Of a DNA stretch of 64,000 bases, positions 33,747-41,871 are shown piece by piece. The stretch is from CBDCCT01 sp965214995. Lineage in GTDB: Bacteria > Deinococcota > Deinococci > Deinococcales > Trueperaceae. The first letter of the stretch is position 1; each line of letters opens with the position of its first letter. The position numbers were made by a program, and so were the translations under genes. The notes below the pieces were generated by a model that ran no database searches, had not been told where the DNA came from, and worked only from the letters and a program-made list of their open reading frames with translations. The stretch lies in NCBI GenBank assembly GCA_965214995.1, contig CBDCCT010000002.1, forward strand, positions 4,402,001 through 4,466,000, written 5' to 3'.

Positions 33747-36389
33747 CTAAAGAGGCAGCCGCACGCCAAAGCGCGTCCAGAACCCGTCGGCGTAGCCGAA
33801 GGTGGCGCTCAGGCTCAGGGGCGCGCTGTAGTTGAGGACGGTGTCCAAAGAGACGGTCAGGTCGGCACCCAGGCCCGAGGGTGTGCCGAGCCAAACGCGC
33901 GCGCGGGGCTCTAAGGACACGCGCTCTAAGGCGTAAAGCCCGTCGCCGTAGCGCCAGCCCACGGGCAAGCTCACGCGGTAGCCCGCGGTGCCCAGCGCGG
34001 TGAGAGACCCCAGGCGGACGGGCACGGGCGGCGCGATTCTGTAACCGCCGCGCCCGCCGAGTTCCAGCGTTCCCGATAGGCCGAACAGGTTGGTGGGTCG
34101 GTAGTAAACGCCGTCGGCCCACGCGCCCGGCAGCGGCCCCGCGGGGGACGCGCGCCACACCCCGGTGAGCGCGGCACGCGTCCCGCGCTGCGGGTAGCCG
34201 AACGTGTCCACGTAGACGCGGCTCCAGGCGGCCTGCGCGGACGCGTCTAAACGCCACGCGCTCCCTAGCCGGAGGAAGCCCGCCTCGAGCCCCACCCTTC
34301 CCGTCCAGGTGTCCACCGGCAGGGTCAGCGCCGCCACGCCCTTGACGCCCGGCACGATTTCCGCCGACCCCGCACCCACCCTGTACGGCGCATAGGGCCA
34401 GAGGCCGACCTGCAAGCCAAATCTAAGCGGCAGCGGCGTCGCCGAGAGGTCCACCAACGCGCCGCCCCCGTAGTCGTAGCGGACGTTCGCGTAAAGGCCC
34501 CCCAACGGGCCGCCCAGCCCGCCCACATAGCCGAGGGTGAGCGCGTAGGCGTGGCGCGCGGTGTCGTCCTGGCCGAGCAGCGACGCGCTAAAGGCAACCC
34601 CAAAGGGCTCGAGGCTAACCCCCCCGCCGTTGGGTAGCCAGCCGTAGGGCCGGAGGCTGGGGAGCGGGTTGTAAGGGCGAACCGGATAGAGGTTGGCGGG
34701 CACCGTGGCGAGAGACCCAGTGGGCAGAGGCTCGGCGGTGAGAGAAGTGGGTTCATAGAGAGGGTCGGTCACCTCAGCGAGGTCGAAGCCGTCAGCGCCC
34801 AGTGCGGCGTAAAAAATCCCGTCTTGCCCCACCTCCGGCCCGAAAGCCCCGCCCAGCGTGCGGGTGAGCCGTTGGAGGCGGGCGTCCTGAACGTTAAGCG
34901 CGTAGAGGTCGAACACACCCCCCGGCTCCCGGTCGGAGCGAAACACCAAAGCCCCTTCCCCGCGCCAGGCGGGGTCTAAATCCTGCGCGGCGTCCTGGGT
35001 GAGAAACGTAATCTTAGCCCCGTCCAGCACCGCCAAATCCACAAAACCCCGCCGCCACACGCTGAGCGCCACGCGCCCCTCGTCGCTCACCGCCAAGCCG
35101 ACGATATGCGCGCCTGCCGGGGCGCTCCAGAGCGTTTCTATGACCATCTCAGAAGTGCCGCCGCACCATCGCCTTAGCTGTGAAGTAGTCGTCACATCGT
35201 CGCGCACATAAAGGATACAGCCGCCCGGCGCAGCCGCCGGAAGCGCCGCCCTCGCCCCCGCCGTAAGCTGACGCTCCCGCCCTGTGGTCACCTCGAGCGC
35301 GAAAAGCTCTGAAAAGGTTGTGCCCGCGCGGCGTACCGGCCTGACGTAAAGAAGCGTGTCGTCGTCCAGCCAGTCGAGGTTGCTCAAGAAACGGTCGCGG
35401 ATGAGCGTGCGCTTGTTCGTGAATTTTTCTCCGCCTTCTTTGTCAATATCCGCCACAACGATGGATGAGGGGTGCTCGAGCCAAGCCAACCGCCTCCCGT
35501 CGGGGCTCACGGCGGGGGCGCGGGTGTACCAGCCCGTGTCGGTCAGGGTCTCGCCCGCGGGGGTCGTTGCCGTCTCGACAAGCACCTCGCGCCACGCCGC
35601 CCACTCGCTCTCCAACGACGTGCCCGCCGCCTGCCACGCGTCCGCAAAGGTCGTAAAGAGCCCGCGCGCGTTGTAGGTCCGGAGCGTTTCTAGCACGGTG
35701 TCAAAGCCGTACTTATTGATTAGATAATCCACAAACCCCACCCCATAAAGGTAGCGCGCGTTTCCCCCCGGCCAGGCACTGTAAGAACTCACGCTCACCT
35801 CCGCAAGGCTCGGCCACGCCTCGCCTAAAGCCGCGCTCCGGACGAGCCCCGTGGTGAGCGCGTCGTTGCGGCGGCCCCCGCGGGTGTATTCGGACTCCGT
35901 CCAGACCGCCAGCCCCTCGACGAACCAGCCCGGCGGCAGCGCCGCCACCCCCTCCCCCACCAGGCCGAGCCGGAGCCCTTCACGCGCCCCCTCCGGGCGG
36001 GCGGTGTAGCGGAGCTGCATGACGTGAGTGAGTTCGTGCAGCAAGAGCAAATAGAGGTCGTCCTCGGCCCGGTAGCCCAGCGACACGTCAACCGGGAAGA
36101 GCGCGCGGGTCGCAACCGACGGGCGCGGCAGCGCGGAGGCCGTGGCGTTGTAAACGTCCGTCGTGTTTTCGACCGTGAGGGTGATGGTGGCGGGCTCATA
36201 GCCGAAAAGGGGCACGAGCATGTCGAGCGCCCGCTCGGCCTCCGCCGCGACGCGCTGCGCGTACCTCTCCAGCGCGGGGTCCTCAAAAAGCACCCGCACG
36301 CGCGGCGCGACCACCTCCTGTGTAGCAAAAGCCAGAGACAGCAGCGCGAAAAGTGCGACGAAAAGACCGGAACGTGTAAAAAACCGCAT
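33747..36389 (-). CDS. Exported metalloprotease / beta-propeller / outer-membrane barrel fusion
   Basis: 880 residues from ATG 36389 with signal peptide (SGLFVALFALLSLAFATQ). Residues ~35-255 are a gluzincin-type peptidase: zinc motif HELTH (118-122) followed ~36 residues later by GWFVEGLAVWTE, as in peptidase-MA proteins. Residues ~260-570 repeat TolB/PD40-like blades (RAPAVSPDGRRLAWLEHPSS, LDPAWRGEGALVFRSDRE). From ~590 alternating strands rich in Gly, Tyr and Leu end in FGYADGFWTRFGVRLPL, an outer-membrane barrel. The protein looks like a surface-anchored protease. TATACT lies 6 bases before the ATG. A longer start at 36422 exists but precedes the signal peptide. Confidence 0.8.
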   Translation of the reverse strand: MRFFTRSGLFVALFALLSLAFATQEVVAPRVRVLFEDPALERYAQRVAAEAERALDMLVPLFGYEPATITLTVENTTDVYNATASALPRPSVATRALFPVDVSLGYRAEDDLYLLLLHELTHVMQLRYTARPEGAREGLRLGLVGEGVAALPPGWFVEGLAVWTESEYTRGGRRNDALTTGLVRSAALGEAWPSLAEVSVSSYSAWPGGNARYLYGVGFVDYLINKYGFDTVLETLRTYNARGLFTTFADAWQAAGTSLESEWAAWREVLVETATTPAGETLTDTGWYTRAPAVSPDGRRLAWLEHPSSIVVADIDKEGGEKFTNKRTLIRDRFLSNLDWLDDDTLLYVRPVRRAGTTFSELFALEVTTGRERQLTAGARAALPAAAPGGCILYVRDDVTTTSQLRRWCGGTSEMVIETLWSAPAGAHIVGLAVSDEGRVALSVWRRGFVDLAVLDGAKITFLTQDAAQDLDPAWRGEGALVFRSDREPGGVFDLYALNVQDARLQRLTRTLGGAFGPEVGQDGIFYAALGADGFDLAEVTDPLYEPTSLTAEPLPTGSLATVPANLYPVRPYNPLPSLRPYGWLPNGGGVSLEPFGVAFSASLLGQDDTARHAYALTLGYVGGLGGPLGGLYANVRYDYGGGALVDLSATPLPLRFGLQVGLWPYAPYRVGAGSAEIVPGVKGVAALTLPVDTWTGRVGLEAGFLRLGSAWRLDASAQAAWSRVYVDTFGYPQRGTRAALTGVWRASPAGPLPGAWADGVYYRPTNLFGLSGTLELGGRGGYRIAPPVPVRLGSLTALGTAGYRVSLPVGWRYGDGLYALERVSLEPRARVWLGTPSGLGADLTVSLDTVLNYSAPLSLSATFGYADGFWTRFGVRLPL

Positions 36390-36395
36390 GAGAGA

Positions 36396-36401
36396 AGTAT
36401 A
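36396..36401 (-). promoter_or_regulatory. Leaderless-type -10 box for the metalloprotease-barrel gene
   Basis: Minus-strand TATACT ends 6 bases before the ATG at 36389; a TTGCGT about 15 bases further upstream could act as a weak -35. Confidence 0.5.
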
Positions 36402-36525
36402 GGCCGCCCCGACCCAACGCAATGCGCGAGATTTCTCTAGCGCCTCGAATCATCCCCCGAAGCGAAGAGGTCACGCCCTCTCCACATGGCCGCGACGGCG
36501 ATGACGCGTACGCTCTCGTTGGGAG

Positions 36526-38088
36526 CTACTCGAGCGCCCCAAGCAGCCCCCCATAAAGCGCAAACAGCCCCGCCTCGTCCACCGGGGCGTTGGGGTCGTT
36601 CTGCGTCACGACAACGCAGTAAGTCGCGCCGTCTTCGCCGTCAAGCCACGTTGTCAGGTTGAGCACCCCCGCCTCCGAGCCACCCTTGAAGGCGACGCGC
36701 CCCCAGTCCGCCGGGTCGGCGAGGCCGGGGTTGACGCTCATGAGCGGGAGCGCCTGCACCTCTTCTATGAGCGCGCAGAGTTCGGCGGGCGTGAAAAACC
36801 ACTCGGCCTCCAAGGCCACGGGCTCACCCGTGAACGCCTCGACATCGGGCGGGGGGCGGTCCGCCAGCTCGGCCAGAACCGCACGTTTGGCTCCCTCGTC
36901 GCTCGCCAGATACCGCTCTAACAGGTCGCTATTTTGCGGGTCTTTGAGCTTGAAGAGTTCTTGCGTGGTCAGGAAGGGCCGGTTACGCTCCGCCTTCGCC
37001 TCCACCGCTTCTCGCCCCACAATGTTGATGAGCGCGTCCGTCGCGGTGTTGTCGCTTATCGAAATCATCAGCGTGGCGAGCGTTTGTAAGGTTAGCGGCG
37101 CGCCGTCGGGCCAATCTTGCAAGATGCCGCTCGGCAGGCTTTTCCACTCAGGTCTTAGCGTCACCACCTCGTCCCACGCGTGCGTGCCCGCTTTCACCTG
37201 GTCTTGCAACGCGGCGAGAACCGCGAGCTTAAAGGCCGAGCCGACGCCGAGCGGCGCGTCTGCGTTCACCGCCGCCACCTCCTCGCCGTTCTTGAGGACG
37301 AGCACGCTCGTTTCACCGGGGAGCGCCGCTATTTGGGTGACGGCTTCGTCTACGCTGATGTCGGGGACGAGGTCGGTTAAAAGCAGCCGGTCAATCCGCC
37401 CCTGCGCGTCCAGACCGATTTGCGCGGTCGCCGTACCCCGACTAAACCTCACGGTGAAGGGGCTGGTCTCTCCCTCGAGACCCTCGTAAGCGCCAAGCTG
37501 AGCGGCAAAACTTTCCAAGCCAGCGGCGAGTTGCGAAACTGGAACTTGGGACAAAAAGCTCTCCGTAAACCATTCGGCCTGAATTGGCTTGACAGTAAAG
37601 AAGCGCTCGAGCGCTCCCTTAGCATCTATCGCCGCCGCACCTCCCGTCGCACCTCCTGTTACGCCGCCTGAAGTGCCACCCGTCGCACCTCCCGTTACTT
37701 CTCCCACACCGCCTGTTGCGCCTCCCGTCGCGGCGGCCTGAACTCTGGAAAGCGTAAAAGGAAAGGTCTGCCCGCCCTGCGCAAAGGTGCCGGACAACGT
37801 ATCGCCGCTCACGCTGCCGTCGAACGTCGCGTCGCCGGGTACGCCCTGAATGGTGAAGCGCACACTCTCATCCGACGCGTCCGCGACATCAAGCTCGAGC
37901 CCCTGCGCACCTTGCGCGGGAATGTCAATCGTCCCGCTTAGCCCGCCCTCTCCTTGCGTGAAGTGCACGGTGACGCCCAAGCCCAGCGTATCCGGCCCAA
38001 TCGCGCCTTGCCAATCACCGAGAAGCGCGCTCTGCGCGAATGCACTTCCGAACAGGAGCGCCGCCACAAACAAAACCACTTTTTTCAT
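36526..38088 (-). CDS. Exported serine hydrolase of the class A beta-lactamase fold
   Basis: 520 residues with signal peptide (KVVLFVAALLFGSAFAQ). An N-terminal lipocalin-like/beta domain (~20-117) is joined by a striking linker at ~120-152, (TGGATGG)n-type, to a hydrolase domain. Active-site elements: S284-x-x-K287 in GVGSAFKLAVLAAL, SDN at 345-347 (SISDNTATDALI), and KGG at 468-470 in place of KTG. An omega-loop Glu is not evident, so true beta-lactam hydrolysis is doubtful; a DD-peptidase- or esterase-like activity on the envelope is as likely. The linker is encoded by a CCTCCCGT-containing minisatellite (37629-37738). Confidence 0.82.
   Translation of the reverse strand: MKKVVLFVAALLFGSAFAQSALLGDWQGAIGPDTLGLGVTVHFTQGEGGLSGTIDIPAQGAQGLELDVADASDESVRFTIQGVPGDATFDGSVSGDTLSGTFAQGGQTFPFTLSRVQAAATGGATGGVGEVTGGATGGTSGGVTGGATGGAAAIDAKGALERFFTVKPIQAEWFTESFLSQVPVSQLAAGLESFAAQLGAYEGLEGETSPFTVRFSRGTATAQIGLDAQGRIDRLLLTDLVPDISVDEAVTQIAALPGETSVLVLKNGEEVAAVNADAPLGVGSAFKLAVLAALQDQVKAGTHAWDEVVTLRPEWKSLPSGILQDWPDGAPLTLQTLATLMISISDNTATDALINIVGREAVEAKAERNRPFLTTQELFKLKDPQNSDLLERYLASDEGAKRAVLAELADRPPPDVEAFTGEPVALEAEWFFTPAELCALIEEVQALPLMSVNPGLADPADWGRVAFKGGSEAGVLNLTTWLDGEDGATYCVVVTQNDPNAPVDEAGLFALYGGLLGALE
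37629..37738. repeat. Minisatellite encoding a TGGATGG-type linker
   Basis: Repeated CCTCCCGTcgcacc / CCTCCTGTtacgcc units (given on the plus strand) encoding alternating Thr-Gly-Gly-Ala/Val on the minus strand. Similar DNA occurs inside the histidine kinase gene (29941-29990) and bamA (53768-53800). Confidence 0.7.
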
Positions 38089-38174
38089 GCCCCATCACCC
38101 TCCTTCGTCATGAGGCCAAGTATCTCACGCCAGGATGAAAAGAAGCCTCTGTCCAAAGGTGGAGGCCGGGACGC

Positions 38175-38624
38175 TCAGGCTGCTTGCCTTATATCCGGTG
38201 TTGTCTCGTCCGCTGGTGGGTCGGGCTCGAGCCACATCATGACGGCGGCAGGCAGCGTCAGGGCGAGAATGACAAAGGGAAGGAGCGTCAGCAAGTGCTC
38301 GAAGACGAGGTAGTGATTCAGCGCTTGCAGCCCCGGACCCGGTTGACCCCCGTAGCGGTTGACGAGCATTACGGCCACGACCGTCGGGACGAGGATGCCG
38401 TAAGCGAGGCGGTGCGCCTGGTTAATGAGGGTGACTTCTCGTTCGTCGGGGTCGTCGTTGTAGTAGGCCCGTACCAGGCTGCTAAGCTTGAGGACGAGTG
38501 GTGAAACAACTAAGAACAGAACGAAGGCTGTAAACCCAAGCACTGCGTCGAAGAAGGGGTAGAAAAGAAACAGGGCGTAGTAGAGGATGACTAAAACGCG
38601 CCGCACCGACCTGTTTGCCGTCAT
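38175..38624 (-). CDS. Four-span membrane protein, third gene of the WLEPDP cassette
   Basis: 149 residues, DUF2178-like in layout. Four hydrophobic segments (VRRVLVILYYALFLFYPFF; TAFVLFLVVSPLVLKLSSLV; HRLAYGILVPTVVAVMLV; LLPFVILALTLPAAVMMWLE), with a short loop containing DDPDEREVTLINQAHRLAYG between spans 2 and 3 and the shared ending WLEPDPP. It is the last of three paralogues behind an XRE regulator; its ATG overlaps the previous stop by 4 bases. The shared loop and tail motifs point to a common, unknown function. Confidence 0.72.
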   Translation of the reverse strand: MTANRSVRRVLVILYYALFLFYPFFDAVLGFTAFVLFLVVSPLVLKLSSLVRAYYNDDPDEREVTLINQAHRLAYGILVPTVVAVMLVNRYGGQPGPGLQALNHYLVFEHLLTLLPFVILALTLPAAVMMWLEPDPPADETTPDIRQAA

Positions 38625-39115
38625 ACCAAAGTCCTTTCTTCAAAGTTTTCGGTGGGTGGGTCGGGCTCGAGCCAAGCAATCGCCGTCGTCGGCAGGATGA
38701 AAAGGAGCACGAAGTAAGCTCCCAGCGCGGCCCTGACCGCAGCTTCGGGGTCGCTCAGCACGAAGAAAGAGGGGTACTGGGTAAAGCTCGAGCGCACCAG
38801 CGCGAACGCCAGCCCCAAGAGTAGCGCGAGCCCCATCATGATTTGGTAGGAGAGGCGGTAGGCGCGGTTTCGCATCCCTTCCTGACGCTCGTCGAGAATG
38901 CTTCTGGGTTTGTCCACCACCGTTCCCGTAGCGCGGTTGAGGCGCATGAAAATAGCCATGACCGCAAAAGCCCCTATGAGTATCAGCGTTTCAGAGGTGA
39001 GAACGCCGGTCCAGCCGAGAAGGAGAAGGGCCGCGAGAGAAGCGTAAGCGGTAACAAGCCAGAAGCGGCGCGACGACCTTTTCATGGGTGAGTTAAGCCA
39101 GTCGAAGCGTTTCAT
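38621..39115 (-). CDS. Four-span membrane protein, second gene of the WLEPDP cassette
   Basis: 164 residues from ATG 39115, which has AAGGAG upstream and an ATGA overlap with the preceding gene. Four spans; loop KPRSILDERQEGMRNRAYRL between spans 2 and 3, then LPTTAIAWLEPDPPTENFEE. The DERQ...N.AYR loop and the WLEPDP tail are shared with its two neighbours. An upstream in-frame extension to 39187 reads Arg/Pro-rich and is rejected. Confidence 0.75.
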   Translation of the reverse strand: MKRFDWLNSPMKRSSRRFWLVTAYASLAALLLLGWTGVLTSETLILIGAFAVMAIFMRLNRATGTVVDKPRSILDERQEGMRNRAYRLSYQIMMGLALLLGLAFALVRSSFTQYPSFFVLSDPEAAVRAALGAYFVLLFILPTTAIAWLEPDPPTENFEERTLV

Positions 39116-39636
39116 GACGGGTCTCCTTTTAGGGTTTGGAGGGAGGTGAACTCGGGGTCTTCTGCAACGGGGTCGGGCTCGAGCCAAGCGAGCATAGCGA
39201 TGGGCAAGAGGGCAACAAAGGGAATGACTGAAAAGCCGTAACTGCGTATCAAAACGTCGGGTTGACTCAGGAGTGACCTAAAGTAAACGGGATGAAAACC
39301 CTCAACAGCGGCGATGACCAGCCAGAAGATGATGGTGAGAAAACCGACGACTCGGTAAGCAGCCGTGTACATCTCGTTGCGGCGCGCTTTCTGACGTTCG
39401 TCTGCCGTTTTTTGGTTGATGAGCGGTAACGCCCAGAAGAGCAAGAGCACCATACAGAAGGGTCCCGTGATGAGTCCGAAACCTTCGAAAAGCTGCAAGG
39501 CCGGGTTGGTTGGCGCAAACATCGAGAGACTTACGAAAAAGTAGCTAGAGAAAAAGGCCACAACAGCCACCCTTCTCTGTAAGCGACTCGGCTCTACACA
39601 CTGTAACCGTTTGTAACCTCTGTTAAAGATGTTCAT
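39112..39636 (-). CDS. Four-span membrane protein, first gene of the WLEPDP cassette
   Basis: 174 residues, overlapping the XRE gene by 4 bases (ATGA). Four spans (RRVAVVAFFSSYFFVSLSMF; GLITGPFCMVLLLFWALPLI; VVGFLTIIFWLVIAAVEGF; SVIPFVALLPIAMLAW), loop TADERQKARRNEMYTAAYRV and tail LAWLEPDPVAEDPEF. It is longer at the N-terminus than its paralogues. DUF2178-type proteins encoded with small XRE regulators are common in Firmicutes and Archaea; no biochemical function is known to me. Confidence 0.75.
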   Translation of the reverse strand: MNIFNRGYKRLQCVEPSRLQRRVAVVAFFSSYFFVSLSMFAPTNPALQLFEGFGLITGPFCMVLLLFWALPLINQKTADERQKARRNEMYTAAYRVVGFLTIIFWLVIAAVEGFHPVYFRSLLSQPDVLIRSYGFSVIPFVALLPIAMLAWLEPDPVAEDPEFTSLQTLKGDPS

Positions 39637-39899
39637 GCTGCTTGCTCCTTTCTAAACTCCATAAGAGCTTCACTGAGAGGTTTGAGGGGTTGGGTGGAAA
39701 AAATGACTTCGATGGGCAAACTGAAATAGGCGCTGAGTTTGAAAGCCAACTCCAAACTCGGGTTGTAGTCGCCGCGCTCTAGATAGCCAATCGTCTGATA
39801 GTTCACGCCAATCGCGTCGGCGAGCTCTTGGCGGGACAGCCCCCGCTCTGCGCGCAGGACCGACAGCCGGTTATAAATGGTTAGTTTGTCATTAGGCAC
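39633..39899 (-). CDS. Small XRE-family transcriptional regulator
   Basis: 88 residues, essentially one helix-turn-helix domain: LSVLRAERGLSRQELADAIG, VNYQTIGYLERGDYNPSLE, then LAFKLSAYFSLPIEVIF. This short XRE type is the one usually found upstream of DUF2178-like membrane proteins. All four genes of the cassette overlap by exactly 4 bases. A 19-bp palindrome (39932-39950) lies between the TTGACA -35 and the start, overlapping the likely -10, so autorepression is probable. Confidence 0.85.
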   Translation of the reverse strand: MPNDKLTIYNRLSVLRAERGLSRQELADAIGVNYQTIGYLERGDYNPSLELAFKLSAYFSLPIEVIFSTQPLKPLSEALMEFRKEQAA

Positions 39900-39931
39900 T
39901 CTCGCCGCCTCTCGTTCTCTTTCTAGAACGT

Positions 39932-39960
39932 ATTGTTGTATACCTACAATAATTTGTCAA
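39932..39960 (-). promoter_or_regulatory. Promoter and operator of the XRE/WLEPDP cassette
   Basis: Minus strand: perfect TTGACA (39960-39955), 17-base spacer, AACAAT (39937-39932). The imperfect palindrome ATTGTTGTATACCTACAAT at 39932-39950 (arms match 6 of 7) covers the spacer and -10 and is a likely XRE operator. The region is AT-rich compared with its surroundings. Confidence 0.55.
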
Positions 39961-40003
39961 GTACCTAATAATAATGTTTGTGAACATAATAGGCTTTACT
40001 TGT

Positions 40004-40009
40004 TAGACT
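40004..40009 (+). promoter_or_regulatory. -10 box for the Phd-type antitoxin gene
   Basis: TAGACT ends 5 bases before an in-frame ATG (40015) and 20 before the ATG that has a GGAGGT site (40030), so the start is ambiguous between leaderless and led translation. Confidence 0.45.
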
Positions 40010-40029
40010 GATTTATGGAGGTCACCGCT

Positions 40030-40263
40030 ATGCGCATCGTTGGCGCTTACGAAGCAAGGACACATTTAGCGAAACTACTTAGGGAAGTGGCAGAGGGCGA
40101 AACAATCACCATCACCAAATATGGGCGAGCCATTGCCAAGCTTGTGCCTCCCGACCAAGACCGCGCCGACCCTGCCGCCGTCATCGCCCAACTGCGGGCG
40201 TTCCGGCGCGGCGTCCGTTTGAATGGCTCCCTATCCGAAATGATTGGTGAGGGGCGGCCTTAG
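40030..40263 (+). CDS. Phd/YefM-type antitoxin without an adjacent toxin
   Basis: 77 residues, MRIVGAYEARTHLAKLLREV then EGETITITKYGRAIAKLVPP: the Phd/YefM N-terminal DNA-binding fold, followed by a short C-terminal toxin-neutralising tail. Normally a PIN-domain (VapC) or Doc/YoeB toxin gene follows at once; here only 50 bases remain before truB and no toxin is present. GGAGGT 7 bases before ATG 40030 supports this start; ATG 40015 is possible on a leaderless transcript. It may be an orphan regulator, an anti-addiction remnant, or act on a toxin elsewhere. Confidence 0.78.
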   Translation: MRIVGAYEARTHLAKLLREVAEGETITITKYGRAIAKLVPPDQDRADPAAVIAQLRAFRRGVRLNGSLSEMIGEGRP

Positions 40264-40313
40264 ATGTTCTTTTTGTACATGCTCACGACGCTGGTTAACT
40301 TAAGGGTTTAGAC

Positions 40314-41252
40314 GTGCCCGTCTACATTGTCGATAAACCCCTCTTCCTCACCTCGCACGACGTGGTGGCGAGGGCGCGCAAGCTCCTCCGCACCAAGCGC
40401 GTCGGCCACGCGGGCACGCTCGACCCGCTCGCCACGGGCGTGCTCGTGCTTTTGACAGAAGAGGCGACTAAGCTTTCCCCGTTTCTCACGGCCTCGGACA
40501 AGGACTATCTGGCGTGGGTGTCGTTCGGGGCGGGGACAAAGACCTTAGACGCGGAGGGGCCGATTGAGGCGGAAGGGGACGCGTCGGGGCTCACAAAAGA
40601 GGGGATTGAGGGGGCGCTCGAGCCCTTCTTAACCCTCACCGAACAGGTGCCGCCACAGTATTCAGCGGTAAAAAAGGGCGGCGTCAAAGGCTACGAGGCG
40701 GCGCGGAGGGGGGAGGCTTTAGAGTTTCCCGCACGTCCCGCGACCTACCACGCCGTCACGCTTCTGGATTTTGAGAAGACGCGGGAAGAGTTGCCGGTAA
40801 GCTTTAGCCTCTCCCCACAAGGAGGCTGGCGGCCTAACCCTCGAGGCGTGACGTTTGCACTACCCGAGACGTTGGAAGACTTTCCTACCGCGCTCTTTTT
40901 CTTAAGCGTCGGGGCGGGTACGTATGTGCGGGCGTTTGCTCGAGACTTAGGCGCAGCTTTAGGCATTCCCGCGCACCTGAGCGCCCTGGTCAGGACGCGG
41001 GCGGGAGCGTGCGGCTTAGAAGGGGCTGTTTCTTTGGAGGCCACCCCCGAAGCCCAGGGCGTCTCGAGCGCCGACGCTCTCCCCTATCCGCTCATTACGC
41101 TTTCGGATGCAGATACAGCGCGGGTCAGGCAGGGGCAGCGGTTGGGGATGGCGTTCGAGGGGCGCGCTGGCCTGATAGATGAAGCGGGCGAACTCGTCGC
41201 CGTGGCTGAGAATCATGAAGGCAAAATGAAGCTGCTCCGCGTGTGGGGGTGA
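40314..41252 (+). CDS. truB: tRNA pseudouridine(55) synthase TruB
   Basis: Isomerises U55 in the T-loop of tRNAs. Motif I HDVVARARKLLRTKRVGHAG and the catalytic Asp37 in HAGTLDPLATGVL are clear; further blocks are QVPPQYSAVKKGGVKGYEAARRG and the KSGTYVRxLxxDLG-equivalent VGAGTYVRAFARDLG. A C-terminal PUA-like segment (LRQGQR-type: VRQGQRLGMAFEGRAGLIDE) completes the 312 residues. The next gene starts 13 bases later. Confidence 0.93.
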   Translation: MPVYIVDKPLFLTSHDVVARARKLLRTKRVGHAGTLDPLATGVLVLLTEEATKLSPFLTASDKDYLAWVSFGAGTKTLDAEGPIEAEGDASGLTKEGIEGALEPFLTLTEQVPPQYSAVKKGGVKGYEAARRGEALEFPARPATYHAVTLLDFEKTREELPVSFSLSPQGGWRPNPRGVTFALPETLEDFPTALFFLSVGAGTYVRAFARDLGAALGIPAHLSALVRTRAGACGLEGAVSLEATPEAQGVSSADALPYPLITLSDADTARVRQGQRLGMAFEGRAGLIDEAGELVAVAENHEGKMKLLRVWG

Positions 41253-41258
41253 TAAAGT
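41253..41258 (+). promoter_or_regulatory. Leaderless-type -10 box for the lipoprotein gene
   Basis: TAAAGT ends 7 bases before ATG 41266; it overlaps the end of truB. Confidence 0.45.
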
Positions 41259-41265
41259 CAGGCGC

Positions 41266-41784
41266 ATGAAAAAGTCATTCTTTGCGGTGCTTTTCGTTCT
41301 TCTGGCGTTGACCGCTTGTCAAGCGGACCCCAAGCCTCAGCCTCCCACCGAACTACCCTTTGACACCGACCCGAGCGTCCTGCGCGGGGGTTGGTCGGGT
41401 ACCATTTTTAACGTTCCAGCGGGTCAAGACGTGGCGCTCGAGCTCGTCAATCTCGCCGCCGAGTGTCCGGACGAAGGGGATGGAACGTGTGGCTCCTATA
41501 CTTTTGAGGGAGAAGTGAGCGTCGGCGGGAGTGAGTTTGTGCCTATCAGCGGAAACGGGTATGCGGGTGCGGGTTACGTGTACGTGCTCACGTCGCCGCT
41601 GCCTCCGACGGGTTTTGAAGCATCCTTTGAACTGGACGGCGCGACGTGGAGGCTGGGTGCTACCTATCGTCCCTACGCTCCTTATACAGACCCGACTGCG
41701 GACGGTTCACCAGCGTATGAAGGAAGCGCCTCGATAGACGGCACCGAACGTAGAAGTGAATTCAGGCTCGAGCCCACCCCCTAG
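41266..41784 (+). CDS. Predicted lipoprotein of unknown function
   Basis: 172 residues with a good lipoprotein signal: FFAVLFVLLALTACQADPKP, lipobox L-T-A-C, Cys at residue 18. The mature part is a small acidic beta-domain (GGWSGTIFNVPAGQDVALEL, SYTFEGEVSVGGSEFVPISG) with two further Cys (Cys67, Cys76) that could form a disulfide. No family recognised, though the layout resembles the beta-domain preceding the serine hydrolase at 36.5-38.1 kb. Confidence 0.7.
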   Translation: MKKSFFAVLFVLLALTACQADPKPQPPTELPFDTDPSVLRGGWSGTIFNVPAGQDVALELVNLAAECPDEGDGTCGSYTFEGEVSVGGSEFVPISGNGYAGAGYVYVLTSPLPPTGFEASFELDGATWRLGATYRPYAPYTDPTADGSPAYEGSASIDGTERRSEFRLEPTP

Positions 41785-41871
41785 CCCACCGCTTACCGTT
41801 GTCCCGTCGTCGTGCGTTTATCCACACTTTACAGACCTCTTTGCATTAAACTGGAGCGTAAAGGAGACGAC

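Noticed and set aside
36526..38088. A true beta-lactamase (resistance enzyme)
   Set aside because: SxxK, SDN and KGG are present but no omega-loop Glu is evident and the protein has a large N-terminal domain; described only as a beta-lactamase-fold hydrolase.
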